DNA of 64,000 nt from Nocardia spumae (GTDB lineage Bacteria; Actinomycetota; Actinomycetes; Mycobacteriales; Mycobacteriaceae), in contig NZ_JAJFZL010000001.1 of assembly GCF_020733635.1 (NCBI RefSeq), forward strand, positions 6,076,001 through 6,140,000, in the 5' to 3' direction. Under the pieces are notes generated by a model. The model searched no databases. It worked only from the letters and a program-made list of their open reading frames with translations, and was not told the DNA's origin. Positions 52,425 through 60,817 of this stretch are shown here, piece after piece (position 1 is the first letter of the stretch; every line of letters begins with the position of its first letter). The position numbers were made by a program, and so were the translations under genes.

Positions 52425-52595
52425 GTCCGTCCAATCTGGTTGTGGTTCACACACAGGGCGCGAACACAGGTGTTCCCCAGTCGTATGACCGGGGAAGTCT
52501 TTTGTCGCAGATCCCGAGGTCGCAACCCCGAAACCTCACCGGAGTCCGGACGCCGAGGCCTCCGAACTCCTTCCCGGGGACGTGCCCCGGAAAAC

Positions 52596-52817
52596 TCACT
52601 TGTAGCGGTAGACGATGCGACCGCGCGACAGGTCGTAGGGCGACAGCTCCACGACCACACGGTCCTCGGGCAGGATGCGAATGTAGTGCTGACGCATCTT
52701 GCCGCTGATGTGCGCGAGAACCTTGTGACCGTTCTCCAGCTCGATGCGGAACATCGCATTGGGCAGCGGCTCGATAACTCGACCCTCGACCTCGATGGCC
52801 CCGTCTTTCTTCGCCAT
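52596..52817 (-). CDS. infA: Translation initiation factor IF-1
   Basis: A 73-residue OB-fold protein: [71 protein letters not shown]. Full length and fully conserved. GGAGG lies very close (2 bases) to the ATG. First gene of the cluster; a TTGACA hexamer on the minus strand at 52876-52881 could be its -35 element, but no convincing -10 is seen. Confidence 0.98.
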   Translation of the reverse strand: MAKKDGAIEVEGRVIEPLPNAMFRIELENGHKVLAHISGKMRQHYIRILPEDRVVVELSPYDLSRGRIVYRYK

Positions 52818-53105
52818 ATCCTCCGCGATCCCGCTTACGCTGAAACCCTGAATGGCCTCAACTCTTCGGCTAGCTTGTCAATGAAGTTACCGGTGCACTC
52901 CAGTCGACCTGGTGCCATACTCGACGTAGGTCACATGCGGACATGCGCAGACATCGGGTAGATGCACCGCCGACCAAGCTTACCCGTGCGCCCACGATCC
53001 GGCCAAATGGGCCCCTTGCCGCACAGTTCCGGCGGACCTACCATGCCGCCCTCCCCCCGATACGACGTCTGTCGTGAGGCCGGTTTTCGCGCGGTCGGCG
53101 GCGGT

Positions 53106-54386
53106 TCATCGAGCCGCGAGCGGCCCGCGTCCGGTCAACGGCCCCCAGGCGGCGATGAGTCCGACCATCAGTACCAGTGCCACCGTGATCACCGTGAACA
53201 CCGCACCCGGTCCGTGCCGGTCCAGCAGCGGTAGCAGCAGGAACGGCTGGATCGCGGTGCTCAGTTTCGACAGCGAGTAGGTGGTTCCGGAGGCGGTGCC
53301 GCGCACCGTCGTGGGGAACGACTCGGGGAGATAGGTGTGCAGCGCATTCGAGAAGACATTACTGGTCAGGGTGAACAGTCCACCGGAGGCCAGGATCAGC
53401 GGCACGGTGGTCGCGAATCCGAAGATCAGGCCGAAGATTGCCATCAGGCCGGCCGAGGCCAGCACCAGATATTTGCGCTCGATCCGTTCGATCAGCGGGA
53501 TCGCCAGTAGCGATCCGAGCGGATAACCCAGATACGTGACGGTCAGATAGCCCAGCGAGTTCACCACCGTGAACCCCTTGTGCTGCAGCACCAGCACCGC
53601 CAGCGTGCCGAACCCGTAGTAACCGAAGACCTGCAGGATCATCACCGCGGAGAACAGCAGGGTGCGGCCCCGGTTCGCGCCGCGCAGGATATCGCCGAAC
53701 GGCGCCTTCGCCGGTGGTTCCGGACGCGGCCCGGCGGCTTCCTCGTGCTGAGCCCGCCACTGCGGCGATTCGGGCATGTGGCGGCGGGCGACGAAGACCA
53801 GCGCCGCCCCGAGTCCGCCGATCACGAACAGCCAACGCCAGCCGTCGGTGCCGAACGGTTCCAGCGGCACCAGCCACCGGGCCAGGAATCCGACGGCCGG
53901 TACCGCGCAGAAGCCGATGGTGTAGGCGATGGAGATCATCCGGCCGCGGACCTGCGGCGGCATCACCTCCGACAGATAGGTGTCGGAGACCGTCATCTCC
54001 GCGCCGATACCGAGTCCGGCGAGGACACGGGTCGCCATCAGGAACCAGACATCGGGACTGAACGCGCCGAGCAGCGTGAACCCCGCGTACATCCCGATAT
54101 TGATCATGAACATCCGGCGGCGCCCGAAGACATCCGACAGCCGGCCGATGACCAGAGCGCCGAGGAACTGGCCCACGAACGCCGAGGCGAGGATCCCGCT
54201 CAACTGGTAGGTAGACAGATCCAGCTGCTGCTTCAGGACGCCGGTGATGGTTCCGGCCAGGAACAGCTCGTACAGATCGAAGAACAGGCCCATGCCGACC
54301 AGGGCGACGAGTGTGCGATGCACGGGCCGGATCGGCAGTTCGTCCAACCGGGCGGCGTCCGGACCGTCGTCCGCGGTAATTGCCAT
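53106..54386 (-). CDS. MFS transporter
   Basis: About 426 residues from the ATG for MAITADDGPDAARL, with GGGAG upstream. Twelve membrane helices are visible. Signature motifs: GRLSDVFGRRRMF after helix 2, RVLAGLGIGAEMTVSDTYLSEVMPPQVRGRM across helices 4-5, and PESFPTTVRGTASGTTYSLSKL near helix 10, which resemble the sugar-porter/metabolite:H+ symporter groups. The second helix-2/3 motif is weaker (IPLIERIERKYL). The substrate is unknown. It is divergent from the EspI-like operon and 288 bases upstream of infA. Confidence 0.88.
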   Translation of the reverse strand: MAITADDGPDAARLDELPIRPVHRTLVALVGMGLFFDLYELFLAGTITGVLKQQLDLSTYQLSGILASAFVGQFLGALVIGRLSDVFGRRRMFMINIGMYAGFTLLGAFSPDVWFLMATRVLAGLGIGAEMTVSDTYLSEVMPPQVRGRMISIAYTIGFCAVPAVGFLARWLVPLEPFGTDGWRWLFVIGGLGAALVFVARRHMPESPQWRAQHEEAAGPRPEPPAKAPFGDILRGANRGRTLLFSAVMILQVFGYYGFGTLAVLVLQHKGFTVVNSLGYLTVTYLGYPLGSLLAIPLIERIERKYLVLASAGLMAIFGLIFGFATTVPLILASGGLFTLTSNVFSNALHTYLPESFPTTVRGTASGTTYSLSKLSTAIQPFLLLPLLDRHGPGAVFTVITVALVLMVGLIAAWGPLTGRGPLAAR

Positions 54387-54562
54387 TTCGATACGCTCCC
54401 GACCTCGCAACTCAGGGGCAACCACAGCCACCGGCGGGACCCGCGGCGGCGGGGCCGACCGTTTTCCGGGCTGGGGGTAAGGACGCCCGTCGTGGCCGAT
54501 CGCCCTCGCGTAAACTACCGGCTGTCCAGGAAGTCGGTACAGCAGATCCCAGGGGGACGCCC

Positions 54563-54652
54563 GTGAGTGTGCGCAGCGAGCGAATTGTGGACGCAGCGCC
54601 CTCGAATCCGATCACCACGATCCTCGCGAACCTCGATGAGGCACAGCCGTGA
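54563..54652 (+). CDS. Short 29-codon ORF coupled to the EspI-like gene
   Basis: GTG start with AGGGGGA 7 bases upstream. Product: VSVRSERIVDAAPSNPITTI plus nine residues, ending EAQP. Its TGA overlaps the GTG of the next gene in a GTGA junction. The next gene has no clear ribosome site of its own beyond GATGAGG, so re-initiation is likely. The peptide matches nothing I know; a regulatory leader or a small real protein are both possible. Confidence 0.5.
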   Translation: MSVRSERIVDAAPSNPITTILANLDEAQP

Positions 54653-57225
54653 GTCGTAACAACAACGATCTCCCCATGCTGCCGCCGTGGCTGTCGGAGA
54701 GCGATGTCACGCAGACCGGATACGAGGCACCGGTCCAGAATCTGCCGCATCAGGAGCTGATCCCGGAGGACAACGGCCCGCGACGGCTGTTCTCCCGCAA
54801 ATCCGAGGATCGGGCGGAGTCCGACAAGAAGAAGCGCAAGTCCCGGCGCAAGGACAAGGCCGAGGAGACGTCCGCGCCCGCGCCGGCCGAACACTCGGCG
54901 TGGGGTCCGCCCGAATCGGCCGTACCGCACGATGATCGGCCCGCGCCGGCACCGGAGCCCGCTCGGCACCACGACGTCGGGGGCAGTGGCTTCCCGGACA
55001 ACGGTGCCGCCGCATCCGGCCCGATGGCGTGGCAGGCCGGCGCGCCCGCCGAGTACCGGCCCGCGCCACCGCAGCCGTACTCCCCGCCTCCGGTGGTGGA
55101 GCAGCCGTACCACCCCGCGCCGCCGCCGAACTCGGGTCATCCGGCGCCCCAGCCACCACCGGCCCAGCCGCCGCAGTCCGCGGCGCGGCCACCGATTCCG
55201 CCCGCCCCGCAGCCGCCGTCGGCACCGGTCGCGGACAACGCGGATGCGGAGATGACCGTGCGGGTGACCCGCCGGACCGACCTGCCGCCGTCACCGCACC
55301 AGCCCACCCCGCCCCAGCAGCCCGCGCCCACCCCGCCGCCGCTTCCCGATTGGTCGCAGGCGGCGGCGTCCTCGGCCGAAAGGTCCGGACCGCCACCGCG
55401 TTTGGGGGTTCCGGACGGCTACGGCACCGGATCGTCCGGGGCCGCACCGGCCGACAGCCCTGCCGCGGCGCCCGACAGCGGGCAGCCGCGGGCCCTGCCG
55501 GTCGAGTCCCACGGACCTGCCGACACGTCCGGGGCGTCGGAGAACGCGCCGGATTGGCTGACCCGCGGCGAATCCGGCCCCACCCCCGCACCGGTCGAAT
55601 CCGCTGCCGGGCCGCAGCAGTCGACTGCCGCCCCGGTCGCCGCCTCACCTATGCCGGACAGTGATTTCGGCCCGGCATCGGTCGGCGGCGCCGGTTTCCC
55701 CACTGCCGAGGTCCCGGAGACCGCCGCGACGCCGCCACCGCACGGGCCCGCGCCGGTGCGGCCGGATGCGACGCGCCCGGCCTCGGCTCCGCCGGAGCGA
55801 CCGGCGCCGTCGGTCGAGGCCGCGCGGCCCGGTCCGGCACCGGAGTCGGTGTCCCGGCCTCCCACCGCCGAATTCGATCCGCACGCACCGCATTCCGGGT
55901 CCCTGCCCCGGACCGCGGCTCCCCAGGGTGTTTCACAGCCGCGCGTCCCACAGCCGCGGACCGGCGAGCTGCCGATCGCCCCCGAGCAGACGCCGATGCC
56001 GCACGCGGGCGGCCGCCCGGCGGATCCACGTCCGGCTCCCGCACCGTATGCGGCACCGCCGCAACCCGATGCGCAGTGGCAGGGGCCGGCGCAACCACCG
56101 CGCGCGCCCGGTGCCGATCAGCAGCAGTGGCACGCGCCGCAGCCCCGGCCGGATCAGTACTCCCAGCCGCAGCAGTACGCGCAGCCCAATCCTTATGCCC
56201 AGGGGCAGCAGTACGGTCCGGCCGAGCAGTACCAGCAGGCGCGGTATCAGAATCCGCAGGCACAGCAGTATCAGCAGCAGCATCCGCCGACCGGCCAGAC
56301 CCCCTCACTCGCGGATGTGCCGATGCGGCGGGCGAAGAAGGCGCCCGGTTCGGGCTGGCGGCGCGCGGTACACCACATGTCCGGTGGCGCCATCAATCCG
56401 GGGATGTCGGCGGAGGAACTGCGCCTGCAGGAACTGGTGGCACGGATTCGGCAACCGGTGCGCGGCGATTACCGGATCGCGACGCTGTCGCTCAAGGGCG
56501 GTGTCGGCAAGACGACGACCACCATGGGGATCGGCTCGATCTTCGCGTCCATCCGCGGCGACCGGGTGATCGCGGTGGACGCCAACCCCGACTTCGGCAC
56601 GCTGTCGCAGCGGGTTCCGCTGCAGACCCGTTCGACCGTGCGGGATCTGCTGCTGGACCAGCAGATCACCAGTTACGGTGACGTGCGCCGGCACACCTCG
56701 CAGGCCACCAGCAGGTTGGAAGTACTTGCCAGTGAACGGGATCCGGCCGCGTCGGAATCCTTCAGCGAGGACGAGTACCGGCAGGTGCTGCGGGTGCTGC
56801 AGCGCTTCTACAACATCATCCTGACCGACTGCGGTACCGGACTGATGCATTCGGCGATGGCGGGCGTCCTGGATCTGGCCCATTCACTGGTGCTGATCTC
56901 CTCATCGGCCATCGACGGCGCGCGGAGCGCGGCGGCGACCCTGGATTGGCTGTCCCTGCACGGCCATGATCACCTGGTGCGCAATGCCGTCGTGGTGATC
57001 AACCTGCCGCGGGAGGGATCGCCGAATGTGGCGATCCAGCATCTGCGCGAGTACTTCCTGGCGCGCTGCCGCGCCGTGCACGTCATTCCCTACGATCCAC
57101 ACCTGGCCGAGGGCGCCGAGATCGACCTCGCCCGCCTGCACAAGAACACCAAGCGGGCCCTGGTGGAACTGGCGGCCACGGTCGCCGACGATTTCGCGAC
57201 CGATCATCGCCGATTCGGCGCTTAG
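54649..57225 (+). CDS. EspI-like MinD/ParA-type ATPase with long proline-rich N-terminus
   Basis: An 858-residue protein starting at GTG. Residues 1-60 are mixed, with a Lys/Arg-rich patch at about 55-75. Residues 75-565 are extremely rich in Pro, Ala and Gly, turning Gln/Tyr-rich at 490-560. The ATPase domain starts at about 600: deviant Walker A LKGGVGKTTTT (about 615), VDANPDFGTLSQR, LTDCGTG and LINLPREG-like segments, as in SIMIBI/MinD proteins. This architecture matches EspI (Rv3876) of ESX-1, implicated in shutting down secretion when ATP is low. It lies about 7 kb from the second eccC. It converges on the GlxA-type gene with a 4-base gap. Confidence 0.85.
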   Translation: MSRNNNDLPMLPPWLSESDVTQTGYEAPVQNLPHQELIPEDNGPRRLFSRKSEDRAESDKKKRKSRRKDKAEETSAPAPAEHSAWGPPESAVPHDDRPAPAPEPARHHDVGGSGFPDNGAAASGPMAWQAGAPAEYRPAPPQPYSPPPVVEQPYHPAPPPNSGHPAPQPPPAQPPQSAARPPIPPAPQPPSAPVADNADAEMTVRVTRRTDLPPSPHQPTPPQQPAPTPPPLPDWSQAAASSAERSGPPPRLGVPDGYGTGSSGAAPADSPAAAPDSGQPRALPVESHGPADTSGASENAPDWLTRGESGPTPAPVESAAGPQQSTAAPVAASPMPDSDFGPASVGGAGFPTAEVPETAATPPPHGPAPVRPDATRPASAPPERPAPSVEAARPGPAPESVSRPPTAEFDPHAPHSGSLPRTAAPQGVSQPRVPQPRTGELPIAPEQTPMPHAGGRPADPRPAPAPYAAPPQPDAQWQGPAQPPRAPGADQQQWHAPQPRPDQYSQPQQYAQPNPYAQGQQYGPAEQYQQARYQNPQAQQYQQQHPPTGQTPSLADVPMRRAKKAPGSGWRRAVHHMSGGAINPGMSAEELRLQELVARIRQPVRGDYRIATLSLKGGVGKTTTTMGIGSIFASIRGDRVIAVDANPDFGTLSQRVPLQTRSTVRDLLLDQQITSYGDVRRHTSQATSRLEVLASERDPAASESFSEDEYRQVLRVLQRFYNIILTDCGTGLMHSAMAGVLDLAHSLVLISSSAIDGARSAAATLDWLSLHGHDHLVRNAVVVINLPREGSPNVAIQHLREYFLARCRAVHVIPYDPHLAEGAEIDLARLHKNTKRALVELAATVADDFATDHRRFGA

Positions 57226-57229
57226 CGGA

Positions 57230-58255
57230 TCAGCGTGCGGCCGTCGTCGTGGCGGGCGACCGGGTACGGGTCGCGGAATCCTCCCAGGACAACGGCGAGG
57301 ACCGTACCTCCGCGATGGTGCGACCGCGGCGGCGACGGTAGAGCCCACGCAGCGTACCCGCATTCAAGTAGCCGACCCGCGCGGCCACGGTGTCGATCGT
57401 CAAGGTCGTCGTGCGCAGCAACCGAGTGGCTCGTTCCAGGCGGATCTCGTTGACGAAATCCCGCGGCGACATTCCGATTTCGGCATGCGTCGCACGCTGC
57501 AGACTGCGCACGGTGACGCCGAGTTCCCGCGCGACGTCCGCGATGTGAAACTGCTGGGCGATGTGGTCTCGCACCCACCGTTCGAAGGCGGCCACCAGGG
57601 GATTCCCGCGCGCGACCACCTGCGGGACGATGAACTCACGCTGAGTCCCGCCGCTTCCTGCCAGTAGCATTCGCGCGGTTCGTTCGGCCTGCGCCGGGCT
57701 ACGTGTGGCCACAATCGACAACGCGAGGTCCAGGTGTGCCAAGGCCGCGCCGGCCGTGACGATGTGACCCGACCGGCACAGAATGCGTCCTTCGTCGAGA
57801 TCGACCTTCGGATAGCGACGGCGAAAAGCCGGAGCCAGCCACCAGCTGGTGGTTGCGCAGATTCCGTCCAGCGCACCCGCCTCCGCCAGGAAGAAGGTGC
57901 CGGTGCATGCGGCCGACAGCTGGCTACCGTTCGCAGCGGCCCGCGAAATGCTCTCCAGCACAGGTTGGTTGGCGGGCGTGTCGACCAGATCGAGCACGGC
58001 ATCGGCATCGGCGGCCAGTACGGCGGGCAGAATGATCGCACCGATATCGGTGGGCGCCCGCGACAACGGCACTGTCGGGACGAGATGACCGTGTCCGGAC
58101 CGGACGCTGGTGCCGACGCCGACCGTGTGCACATGCCACGGCTCGGGATCCACCTCCAGGTCATCGACCAGCCCGTTCGCGGTGTTGAACACCTCGAGTA
58201 CCGAAGCCAGACCGAGATCCCCGACACCGTCGACGACGACGACCGTTACATCCAT
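57230..58255 (-). CDS. GlxA-family transcriptional regulator (DJ-1/PfpI + AraC)
   Basis: A 341-residue regulator from the ATG for MDVTVVVVDG. Residues 1-185 form a DJ-1/PfpI domain with the nucleophile-elbow Cys117 (SAACTGTFFLAEAG). Residues about 225-320 hold the AraC double helix-turn-helix (HIADVARELGVTVRSLQRATHAEIGMSPRDFVNEIRLERATRLL; second HTH IDTVAARVGYLNAGTLRGLYRRR). GlxA-type proteins sense small metabolites and activate divergent or nearby genes. The divergent neighbour is the VOC protein, with an inverted repeat between them (58274-58288). Ligand unknown. Confidence 0.92.
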   Translation of the reverse strand: MDVTVVVVDGVGDLGLASVLEVFNTANGLVDDLEVDPEPWHVHTVGVGTSVRSGHGHLVPTVPLSRAPTDIGAIILPAVLAADADAVLDLVDTPANQPVLESISRAAANGSQLSAACTGTFFLAEAGALDGICATTSWWLAPAFRRRYPKVDLDEGRILCRSGHIVTAGAALAHLDLALSIVATRSPAQAERTARMLLAGSGGTQREFIVPQVVARGNPLVAAFERWVRDHIAQQFHIADVARELGVTVRSLQRATHAEIGMSPRDFVNEIRLERATRLLRTTTLTIDTVAARVGYLNAGTLRGLYRRRRGRTIAEVRSSPLSWEDSATRTRSPATTTAAR

Positions 58256-58273
58256 GTCGCAAACAGTACTAAA

Positions 58274-58288
58274 GTCGTCGGATACGAC
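58274..58288. promoter_or_regulatory. Inverted repeat between GlxA-type and VOC genes
   Basis: GTCGT and ACGAC are separated by five bases in the 70-base divergent gap. It is a plausible half-site pair for the AraC-type regulator, but short. Confidence 0.35.
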
Positions 58289-58325
58289 ACTCAACATCGG
58301 CAGAACTCGGCCATATGGTTCCGGC

Positions 58326-58760
58326 ATGACCGTTCTCGACACCGCCGGCATCCATCACATCCGGCTCACCGTGACCGACCTGGACCGCTCGCGCACCTTC
58401 TACCGCGACATTCTCGGCTTCACCATCGCCGTCGAATCTCCCGGCAGCCCGGATGATCCCGAGGTGCGCACCGATCCGGCGCGCTTGTACGGCGGGGTCG
58501 TCTTTCAGACCAACGGTATGCTGTTCGGCCTGCGCCCTGTCGCGGCCCCGGCGGATCGCTTCGACTCCGAGCGGGTCGGACTGGACCACCTGAGCTTCAC
58601 GGTCGCCTCGGTCGACGAGTTGGAGTCCGCCGCGACACGTCTGACCGAAGCCGGGGTCGAGCACGGCCGGGTCACCGAACTGACCGACCTCGGCATCGCT
58701 ATTCTGTCGTTCGTCGATCCCGATGGCATCCATCTCGAGCTGACCGCGCCATTGCACTGA
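58326..58760 (+). CDS. VOC-family (glyoxalase/dioxygenase-like) protein
   Basis: A 144-residue protein with two beta-alpha-beta-beta-beta modules. The first opens GIHHIRLTVTDLDRSRTFYRDILGF; the second LDHLSFTVASVDELESAATRLTEAGVEHG. Metal-ligand candidates are a His in the first strand, His in LDHLSF and Glu in HLELTAP, the usual 2-His-1-carboxylate set. It may be a glyoxalase, a ring-cleavage dioxygenase or a resistance protein; the substrate cannot be told. It is divergent from the GlxA-type regulator and probably co-transcribed with the next gene (13-base gap). Confidence 0.88.
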   Translation: MTVLDTAGIHHIRLTVTDLDRSRTFYRDILGFTIAVESPGSPDDPEVRTDPARLYGGVVFQTNGMLFGLRPVAAPADRFDSERVGLDHLSFTVASVDELESAATRLTEAGVEHGRVTELTDLGIAILSFVDPDGIHLELTAPLH

Positions 58761-58773
58761 GATCGGAGTAGCC

Positions 58774-59295
58774 ATGCGAATCATCAGCAGTCGCTGTCTC
58801 GTCTTCGAGTACGAGGTCACCACAGCAGGACCGTGTGCCGTCGCGCTCGATCCACTGGCCGTCGGCAACCGGAATCTGTTCATGGACAGCCTGGTTCTGA
58901 AGATCGCAGTGGAACCGGGCGATGCCGCGGTGGCGTCGACCGCGGTGGAGATCATCAAGACGATCGCCAACCGTACCGATGCGGGTTACATCGTGGTCGA
59001 TGGCATCGCCCGGTGGACGCGAACCGGCGATTCCGACGGGGCCCGCCTTGACGTACTGACCGGCCTGGCCGACGCTCTCGATGTGCTTTCCGAGGTGACC
59101 GAGCGCCTCGAGGAGCGGGGCGAGCTCGTCCACCTGATGCCGTTCGGCTGGAACACGATTCGGCATACCGATATACGCGGCGAGCGCTGGCCCGTGCGAG
59201 TGACCCATCTGTCGCCGGGCCTGCCGATGCGAGCCCGGCAGCAGCAGGCCCGGTCACCCCGGATCACGGGATCATGCCGCACGATCACGCACTGA
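58774..59295 (+). CDS. Stand-alone threonyl-tRNA synthetase editing-like domain protein
   Basis: A 173-residue protein. The opening MRIISSRCLVFEYEVTTAGP, the central strand NLFMDSLVLKIAVEPGDAAVASTAVEIIKTIANRT, and LVHLMPFGWNTIRHTDIRGERWPVRVTHLS follow the pattern of the archaeal-type ThrRS N-terminal editing domain (PFGW.K.......G.P..ELSR in archaea), which removes Ser from tRNA-Thr and belongs to the D-aminoacyl-tRNA deacylase fold. Here the domain is free-standing and encoded with a VOC gene, not with a synthetase. The catalytic Lys of PFGW-x-K is replaced (PFGWNT), so activity is uncertain. The last 25 residues are a basic tail. Identification is by motif recall, not alignment. Confidence 0.6.
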   Translation: MRIISSRCLVFEYEVTTAGPCAVALDPLAVGNRNLFMDSLVLKIAVEPGDAAVASTAVEIIKTIANRTDAGYIVVDGIARWTRTGDSDGARLDVLTGLADALDVLSEVTERLEERGELVHLMPFGWNTIRHTDIRGERWPVRVTHLSPGLPMRARQQQARSPRITGSCRTITH

Positions 59296-59302
59296 GCACG
59301 GC

Positions 59303-59809
59303 TCACCAGCTGGGAAGGCGGCGTCGCCCAGCGAGGACATCGCGGACGAGATCGTCGTAGCCGTCGGCCAATTCGGCCAGATGATGCCAAGCGCCGTGCA
59401 GGACTTCATCGTTCGCATCGAGCGTCACGAGGGCGTGATGGGCGCGCACCGACGCCTCGGCCAGCCGGTCGATGACCGCGCCGATCGTCTCGGTGTGGAG
59501 GGTGGCACCGGAGCGGCGCTGCGGCACCGTGCCGACGATCCAGTCGTCGATCGCCATCACCAGTTCCATTCGGCGCCTGCCGATTTCGACGATCAACGCG
59601 GAATCCGGGTCCGGTGCGGAGCCGCCGCGGCCCAACTGGCGTTCGAACAGCACGGCCAGGTCACGCGCGAACCACAGGATCGGACCGCCGATCACGCGGT
59701 GCCCCCGGCACGCGCGTAACAACAGATCCGAACTCGGCAGCAGATCGGTCGTCAGGAACTCGACGGCCATTGCACTTTCCGGCGTGTCGGGCAAAGCCAC
59801 GACCACCAT
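59303..59809 (-). CDS. DUF4254-like protein
   Basis: About 168 residues. The start is placed at the ATG for MVVVALPDTP, which has GGAGA 8 bases upstream; MAVEFLTT at 59770 and a GTG at 59863 are alternatives. The segment DLLLRACRGH near the start and SGATLHTETIGAVIDRLAEASVRAHHAL (about 110-140) fit the DUF4254 pattern (LH.ET.G..IDRL). It is all-helical with no membrane segment. DUF4254 proteins have no known function. A TTGACA/TGTAAT promoter pair lies upstream in the gap shared with gntR. Confidence 0.7.
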   Translation of the reverse strand: MVVVALPDTPESAMAVEFLTTDLLPSSDLLLRACRGHRVIGGPILWFARDLAVLFERQLGRGGSAPDPDSALIVEIGRRRMELVMAIDDWIVGTVPQRRSGATLHTETIGAVIDRLAEASVRAHHALVTLDANDEVLHGAWHHLAELADGYDDLVRDVLAGRRRLPSW

Positions 59810-59878
59810 CGGGGACGTCTCCACACCAGCCACGTTGCCTCGCCGTCGTCGCTGTACAACCACATGGTCAGGACGTTC

Positions 59879-59909
59879 ATTACAATAAACCTCTGAATGT
59901 GTGTGTCAA
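59879..59909 (-). promoter_or_regulatory. Candidate promoter of the DUF4254-like gene
   Basis: On the minus strand TTGACA (59904-59909) is followed by TGTAAT (59879-59884) with a 19-base spacer, slightly long. The region is AT-richer than its surroundings. Confidence 0.5.
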
Positions 59910-59918
59910 GGGTCACAC
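59901..59918. promoter_or_regulatory. Candidate GntR-regulator operator
   Basis: GTGTG and CACAC form an inverted repeat around eight bases. It covers the TTGACA element of the divergent gene and lies 60 bases before the gntR start, with TAAAAT (59939-59944) as a possible -10 for gntR. Autoregulation is inferred. Confidence 0.35.
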
Positions 59919-59977
59919 TCGCCCCTCAGGCGGCGGGGTAAAATTTCTTCCTCTTGAAGGTACAACCGAGGAGCGAG

Positions 59978-60817
59978 ATGGCCGCCGGTCCGAGGTACCA
60001 ACGCATCGCCGACCTCCTTCGGGAGGCGATCCGCAACGGCACGTACGCCCCGGGCGATCGGCTGCCCAGCCACGCCGAGCTCGCCGACCAGATGCAGGTC
60101 TCGATCACGACCGCCCGCAACGCCATTCAGGTCCTCGTCACCGAAAACCTGCTGTACACAGCAACTTCGCGCGGCACCATCGTGCGCAGCCAGGAGGTGC
60201 TGGAATCGGTGGTGACCCACCATATTCGCCGGGATCGCCCACAGTCCGCGCACGACATCTTCTCCGAGATCGGGCGGGCGGCCGGACGCGAACCGTCCAA
60301 GCAGTTCAGTGCGCGGATGGAACCGGCCGATACGGATGTGGCGCACTGGCTCGGGGTGCCGAAAGATTCCTGGGTGGTCTCGCGCACCGTGGTGCAGTAC
60401 CTGGACCACGAACCGTGGTCGTGGGAGGTCAGCTACTACCCGCGCGACCTGGCCGAACTCACCGGCATCGATTCACCGCACGATATTCCGGAGGGCACCA
60501 CGCGCCGACTGGCCGCGCGCGGCTATCCGGAGACGGCCCATCGCGATACCGTCGTGGCCCGCCCGGCCGGCGCCGACGAGGCCGCGGTGCTGGGAGTGGG
60601 CGCCGGAACCCTCCTGCTGGATCATCTGCGCATCGGCGCGAGCAGCAGCCGGATCATGCGGGTGAGCCGGCAGCGGTCGCTGGCCTCGCGTAACCGGCTG
60701 GCCTACGAACTCGGTGACGACGAGGGCACCGAACTCATCCGCAAGACCCTGAACGCACCGCAGCCCCCGGGCAACTTCCACTCCTTCGGTAACTCACTGG
60801 TACCCGGCTCACCATGA
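59978..60817 (+). CDS. GntR/HutC-family transcriptional regulator
   Basis: 279 residues from the ATG for MAAGPRYQRIADLL, with GAGGAG 5 bases upstream; an in-frame TTG at 59954 is less likely. The winged helix is at about 5-70 (IADLLREAIRNGTYAPGDRLPSHAELADQMQVSITTARNAIQVLVTENLL). Residues about 95-240 form a UTRA ligand domain (W.V.SRTVVQYLD.EPWSWEVSYYP, TTRRLAARGY) of the HutC type. The final ~35 residues add an extra tail. The ATGA overlap with the next gene couples it to the acetyltransferase. Ligand unknown. Confidence 0.9.
   Translation: MAAGPRYQRIADLLREAIRNGTYAPGDRLPSHAELADQMQVSITTARNAIQVLVTENLLYTATSRGTIVRSQEVLESVVTHHIRRDRPQSAHDIFSEIGRAAGREPSKQFSARMEPADTDVAHWLGVPKDSWVVSRTVVQYLDHEPWSWEVSYYPRDLAELTGIDSPHDIPEGTTRRLAARGYPETAHRDTVVARPAGADEAAVLGVGAGTLLLDHLRIGASSSRIMRVSRQRSLASRNRLAYELGDDEGTELIRKTLNAPQPPGNFHSFGNSLVPGSP

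Noticed and set aside
52876..52881. TTGACA on the minus strand as the infA promoter
   Set aside because: No acceptable -10 element is found 16-19 bases downstream, so it is mentioned under infA but not listed as a promoter.
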